Below are positions 61,273 to 64,000 of a stretch of 64,000 nucleotides of DNA, piece by piece (within the stretch, counting starts at the first letter, position 1; the number at the start of each line of letters is the position of its first letter). The stretch spans positions 208,775-272,774 of the forward strand of contig NZ_SPQS01000011.1 of assembly GCF_004570865.1 (NCBI RefSeq), given 5' to 3'. Source of the stretch: Bradyrhizobium frederickii. GTDB taxonomy: Bacteria; Pseudomonadota; Alphaproteobacteria; Rhizobiales; Xanthobacteraceae. The notes beneath the pieces are model-generated. The model made no database searches and was not told where the DNA came from. It was given only the letters and a program-made list of their open reading frames with translations. The translations under genes and the position numbers were made by a program.

Positions 61273-62445
61273 TCAAGCTTTCGCAAAAAAAACGTCCCTC
61301 AATCGCCGTGCGCCCATTTCCAAGCCATAGCGATTGGATGCTAGCTCGTGCAGTTTACGCTGGCTGCGGTGCAATCGATCGGTGTCATCGATGTTTTCGA
61401 CAATCGTTGCGCCGAGATCGTCGAGGCTGTCGGCTAGAAACATGCAAGACTGTTCCTCTGCAGTCGTGCCGGCGAGCGCTCCTCGCAGCCCGAATATAGG
61501 CAACCCCTGAAACGCATAGTCTAGTACTTTGAGTTTGAAGCCGCCCCCGAGCGTTTCGGCGACAAGGCCGCCGCGAGCGCATTGAAACAATTCTCGAACG
61601 TCGCCCACCTGCCCGTGGAACGTCACCAATGAAGCCGTGGAAGAAACCTGCTGCGTCACCTCACGCGGCACTGCGCCCACAACGTCTAGATGAATATCGC
61701 TCTTCTTTAGTTGTGGCCCGACCATTTTTATTATGCTTTCCAAGTTTCGTTGTTTGGCACGCCATTCGAAGGATCCCAGCAGAAGCAATCTCCTCGGACG
61801 AGAGGCGCCAATGGTTATAGAAGGAGTTGATAGGCCCAAATAGACCGGAGGGACGACTTGAACGTTCTTTGCCAACGAGAAGTAACCAACGTCAGCATCG
61901 GAAATGCAGATGATGGAATCTGCCGCCGAGACTACCGTATTCTCGAGTCTCCGATATTTCTCGGCATCGAGACGCATGGCTGTACGGACCAGCAAGGCGG
62001 TCTCGCTGGCTGCAATCTCGGGGCGAATTTTTCCTTCAGCATTGTGGGCAATGTAGCAGAGCCGTGCTTTTCCTCGCCTGGCCAAGATTGTTGGAAGGAG
62101 CCCGGCAGAGTTAGCGTGATCGACTATGATCCAATCCCAATCGCGGGCTAAGAGTTTGATAAGTCCCGCTTGCAGATCTGGCGTAGCCAGTTTGAACGCA
62201 TCTTTTGGCAGGCTGGATACTATGCTCCACGCGTCGGAGCGAAGCGGGGGCGGAAAGTCCACGAACTCGACGCGCTGAGAACCGATTGCCTTCGTAAAAT
62301 CCGAGGTGTTGTCTCTTCGATTCCCAAGAACGCAAAGCGTTACGTCTTCCATCGTCGCGAGCGCCTTGATCAGGCCGGCAGAGTATAGCGCATCGCCGCT
62401 GAAGAGCGGACCCGGTAAGCGGCCGGAAATCCAGAGAATGTTCAT
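61273..62445 (-). CDS. Family 4 glycosyltransferase
   Basis: 390-residue GT-B retaining-type glycosyltransferase. The N half has MNILWISGRLPGPLFSGDALYSAGLIKAL and IVDHANSAGLLP. The C half has LLLGSFEWRAKQRNLESIIK, ISDADVGYF before it, and the GT4 acceptor/donor region GGGFKLKVLDYAFQGLPIFG with the conserved glycine loop. The common E-x7-E motif is degenerate. ATG 62445 starts the conserved part. It belongs to the AT-rich minus-strand block and overlaps or abuts both neighbours closely. Sugar unknown. Confidence 0.85.
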   Translation of the reverse strand: MNILWISGRLPGPLFSGDALYSAGLIKALATMEDVTLCVLGNRRDNTSDFTKAIGSQRVEFVDFPPPLRSDAWSIVSSLPKDAFKLATPDLQAGLIKLLARDWDWIIVDHANSAGLLPTILARRGKARLCYIAHNAEGKIRPEIAASETALLVRTAMRLDAEKYRRLENTVVSAADSIICISDADVGYFSLAKNVQVVPPVYLGLSTPSITIGASRPRRLLLLGSFEWRAKQRNLESIIKMVGPQLKKSDIHLDVVGAVPREVTQQVSSTASLVTFHGQVGDVRELFQCARGGLVAETLGGGFKLKVLDYAFQGLPIFGLRGALAGTTAEEQSCMFLADSLDDLGATIVENIDDTDRLHRSQRKLHELASNRYGLEMGARRLRDVFFAKA

Positions 62446-62462
62446 TGTGGTCGGACCCAAGC

Positions 62463-63524
62463 TCAGGGCGAGGTTGACAGGCGGGCAAAGCTAAGGAGCT
62501 TGCGAAGATCCGAAAGCGGGCGAGCTCGACTGTAGCGCGCATGGATCAGGAGTCGCGCTAAACGGTTGGGGAGGGACGCCAGTGAGCAGACCCAAACCAA
62601 ATGCTTTATGGCGGTCCCGTATCCATATGGGCCGTGCCATATTACTAAGATGGCCTTCCACCAAAGCCCCATAAGAGGGCGATCTGCGTCTGTCCCATCT
62701 TCGTGCTCTAGCTTCCGGGCCATAATACGGTAGTTCACGAACACCAGTTCATGATCGAGCAAGTCGTTGTGTGGCAGCGGCTTTCCGACCCGGCGCGCGT
62801 GCTCGCGCAGTATCTCAAACTCCTGCTTCCTGATTCGTATGCGCGACGCAAAATCTGGAACGATGTTGATCTGCCCAGTGTCGTTGATTCGACTGATGTT
62901 GCGATTGTGAAGCCGATATTGGCCAAGTGGCTCGATGATTGTCTGAACCAGTCCATAGAGTGGCGCGATCGTGTTGAGTGCGCCATCGTGGGAAACTGGT
63001 GGAGTGAGTGGCATCACTTTTTCCAGAAACGATCGAGAGTAGGCGTTTCCCGACGTGACGGGCCAGGTGTAGGTGCCAAATCGTTCAAAGTATGCAGCAG
63101 TCTCCGCGGCGCTTATTGGTCTCGGGAAATTGCAGTAGCGCCGGCCCAGAGATGAGCCATTTTGATCGACCACATCGAGATCGAATTGAATTTTTGCGAC
63201 CCCGGGACTATACATTTTCTCAACTTGCTCGAGGGCCTTTGGGTACAGGACGTCATCTGCGTCGAGATAGATGATCAGCGTTCCATTCGAGTGGCCGTAG
63301 CCAGTGTTCGAAATCGATTTGATGCCTTCGTTCGCCTGAAAAATGGGCGTTATTCGATTCCCATAAGAGCAAATAATCCGGCGCGATCCGTCTGTCGAGC
63401 CGTCGTCTACGACAATGATCTCGTCAGCAGGCCGCGTCTGATGAAGAGCGCTCTCAATCGCTTGGCCAACGTAGCGCTCATAATTGTAGTTCGTAATTAT
63501 GATGCTAATTGTAATTCTTGACAC
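62463..63524 (-). CDS. Family 2 glycosyltransferase (paralogue C)
   Basis: 353-residue GT-A enzyme, third of the set and more distant from A and B. It starts at GTG 63524 with GAGG five or six bases upstream. Motifs are SIIITNYNYERYVGQAIESAL, IIVVDDGSTDGSRRII, IIYLDADDVLYPKALEQV, and TSGNAYSRSFLEKVMPLTPP. The C-terminal amphipathic region (AIKHLVWVCSLASLPNRLARLLIHARYSRARP) matches the tail layout of A and B. It is first in the minus-strand block and so may add the first or second sugar of the repeat unit. Confidence 0.88.
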   Translation of the reverse strand: MSRITISIIITNYNYERYVGQAIESALHQTRPADEIIVVDDGSTDGSRRIICSYGNRITPIFQANEGIKSISNTGYGHSNGTLIIYLDADDVLYPKALEQVEKMYSPGVAKIQFDLDVVDQNGSSLGRRYCNFPRPISAAETAAYFERFGTYTWPVTSGNAYSRSFLEKVMPLTPPVSHDGALNTIAPLYGLVQTIIEPLGQYRLHNRNISRINDTGQINIVPDFASRIRIRKQEFEILREHARRVGKPLPHNDLLDHELVFVNYRIMARKLEHEDGTDADRPLMGLWWKAILVIWHGPYGYGTAIKHLVWVCSLASLPNRLARLLIHARYSRARPLSDLRKLLSFARLSTSP

Positions 63525-63704
63525 TATAACCTCGGTCTACTTTCGCCGTTGTCATACCAGATGATTGCGCAGGCTGCGGTTATGCACATCGATCCTGCAG
63601 CTCACGTGCCAACCATTGGCGGCTTCACGACGTAGCTGTCAATGCAAACGCTTGGACAGTTGGGCACGTTAGCATATTATAGTAAGGACCAAACCAGTAG
63701 AGAT

Positions 63705-64000
63705 TGAGCTGGCCCCGGTTGTCTGAACAGAATATCCGCGTCGATAAGTGGAGCCTCTGCCGGGGTTAGGCTGCCGTGCGGAGCGGCAGCGGGGTGAAGT
63801 AGGCTTGATCCGGTGTGCTGCCGTCAAGGCTCGAATGTGGACGGCGGCAATTGTAGAAGTCCAGATAGCGGCCAATCGAGGCGCGAGCGTCGCTGACGCT
63901 GTCGTAGGCCCGCAGATACACCTCCTCGTATTTGACGCTGCGCCACAGCCGCTCAACGAACACGTTGTCCCGCCAGGCGCCCCGGCCGTCCATACTGATG
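63705..64000 (-). mobile_element. End of an IS3-family insertion sequence
   Basis: Transposase coding sequence runs off the right edge. The likely terminal inverted repeat is TGAGCTGGCCCCGGTTGTC and following bases (63705-63728). The left end of the element, orfA and any target-site duplication are outside the window. It bounds the AT-rich polysaccharide block. Confidence 0.7.
63766..64000 (-). CDS. IS3-family transposase orfB, C-terminal part
   Basis: The C-terminal 75 or so residues of a DDE integrase-type transposase. The motif MDGRGAWRDNVFVERLWRSVKYEEVYL carries the region of the last catalytic Glu (VERLWRSVKYEEV), followed by RYLDFYNCRRPHSSLDGSTPDQAYF, hallmarks of IS3-group orfB. The frame is open to the window edge, so the start is outside. 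Nothing in the visible part is broken, so the element may be intact. Confidence 0.88.
   Translation of the reverse strand, partial: ISMDGRGAWRDNVFVERLWRSVKYEEVYLRAYDSVSDARASIGRYLDFYNCRRPHSSLDGSTPDQAYFTPLPLRTAA

Noticed and set aside
1..64000. tRNA, rRNA, riboswitch or CRISPR array
   Set aside because: No cloverleaf, rRNA-like stretch or regularly spaced direct repeat array was seen by eye on either strand; a covariance-model search would be needed to exclude small RNAs.

Overview
The window is high-GC alphaproteobacterial DNA, most likely from Bradyrhizobium or a close relative. This is inferred from the gene content (protocatechuate and 4-hydroxybenzoate catabolism, tcuAB, two-subunit formate dehydrogenase, CHASE2 cyclase, many tiny secreted or membrane proteins) and from palindromic extragenic repeats of a kind common in that genus. 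No rRNA, tRNA or CRISPR array was recognised.

Layout. 1-8.0 kb: the 3' part of a Cache/HAMP histidine kinase, an oxalate/formate-type (OFA) MFS transporter behind a near-perfect sigma-54 promoter with two upstream palindromes, then an NAD-dependent Mo/W formate dehydrogenase (fused NuoE/NuoF-type beta subunit and the catalytic alpha subunit). This reads as a C1 or dicarboxylate uptake and oxidation module. 8.2-9.8 kb: YbaK-type tRNA deacylase and a HupE/UreJ-like membrane protein. 9.8-13.1 kb: a GntR/FCD regulator divergent from tcuAB, with a twin operator between them. 13.2-17.9 kb: a giant LplT-PlsC-acyl-ligase fusion for lysophospholipid recycling, a small unknown protein, and a TetR regulator with two identical perfect operators at its start. 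17.9-22.1 kb: an autotransporter and a diguanylate cyclase. 22.4-29.3 kb: pncB, a LysR regulator divergent from pcaHG, an NYN-domain protein, and an AraC/PobR regulator divergent from pobA. These aromatic genes convert 4-hydroxybenzoate to protocatechuate and open the ring. 29.6-36.9 kb: CHASE2 adenylate cyclase with a FecR-like partner, a decayed chemotaxis-like pseudogene, a GrlR-like protein, CHRD and VanZ proteins, and a CSS-motif EAL phosphodiesterase. 37-43 kb: a run of very small secreted, membrane or unknown proteins, including 43-, 44- and 55-residue membrane proteins.

43-63.6 kb is an exopolysaccharide locus. It has a Wza-type exporter, an ExoP/Wzc tyrosine autokinase, several O-antigen ligase/polymerase-like membrane proteins, a PPP-type phosphatase, a LapG-like transglutaminase-fold cysteine protease, and several unassigned exported proteins. 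It ends in a visibly more AT-rich block on the minus strand: three family-2 glycosyltransferases, one family-4 glycosyltransferase, a Wzx-type flippase and a Wzy-type polymerase. The composition change begins inside the exoP-like gene. The window ends in the 3' end of an IS3-family transposase. The AT-rich block therefore looks like an exchangeable serotype-type cassette set beside a conserved export and assembly core.
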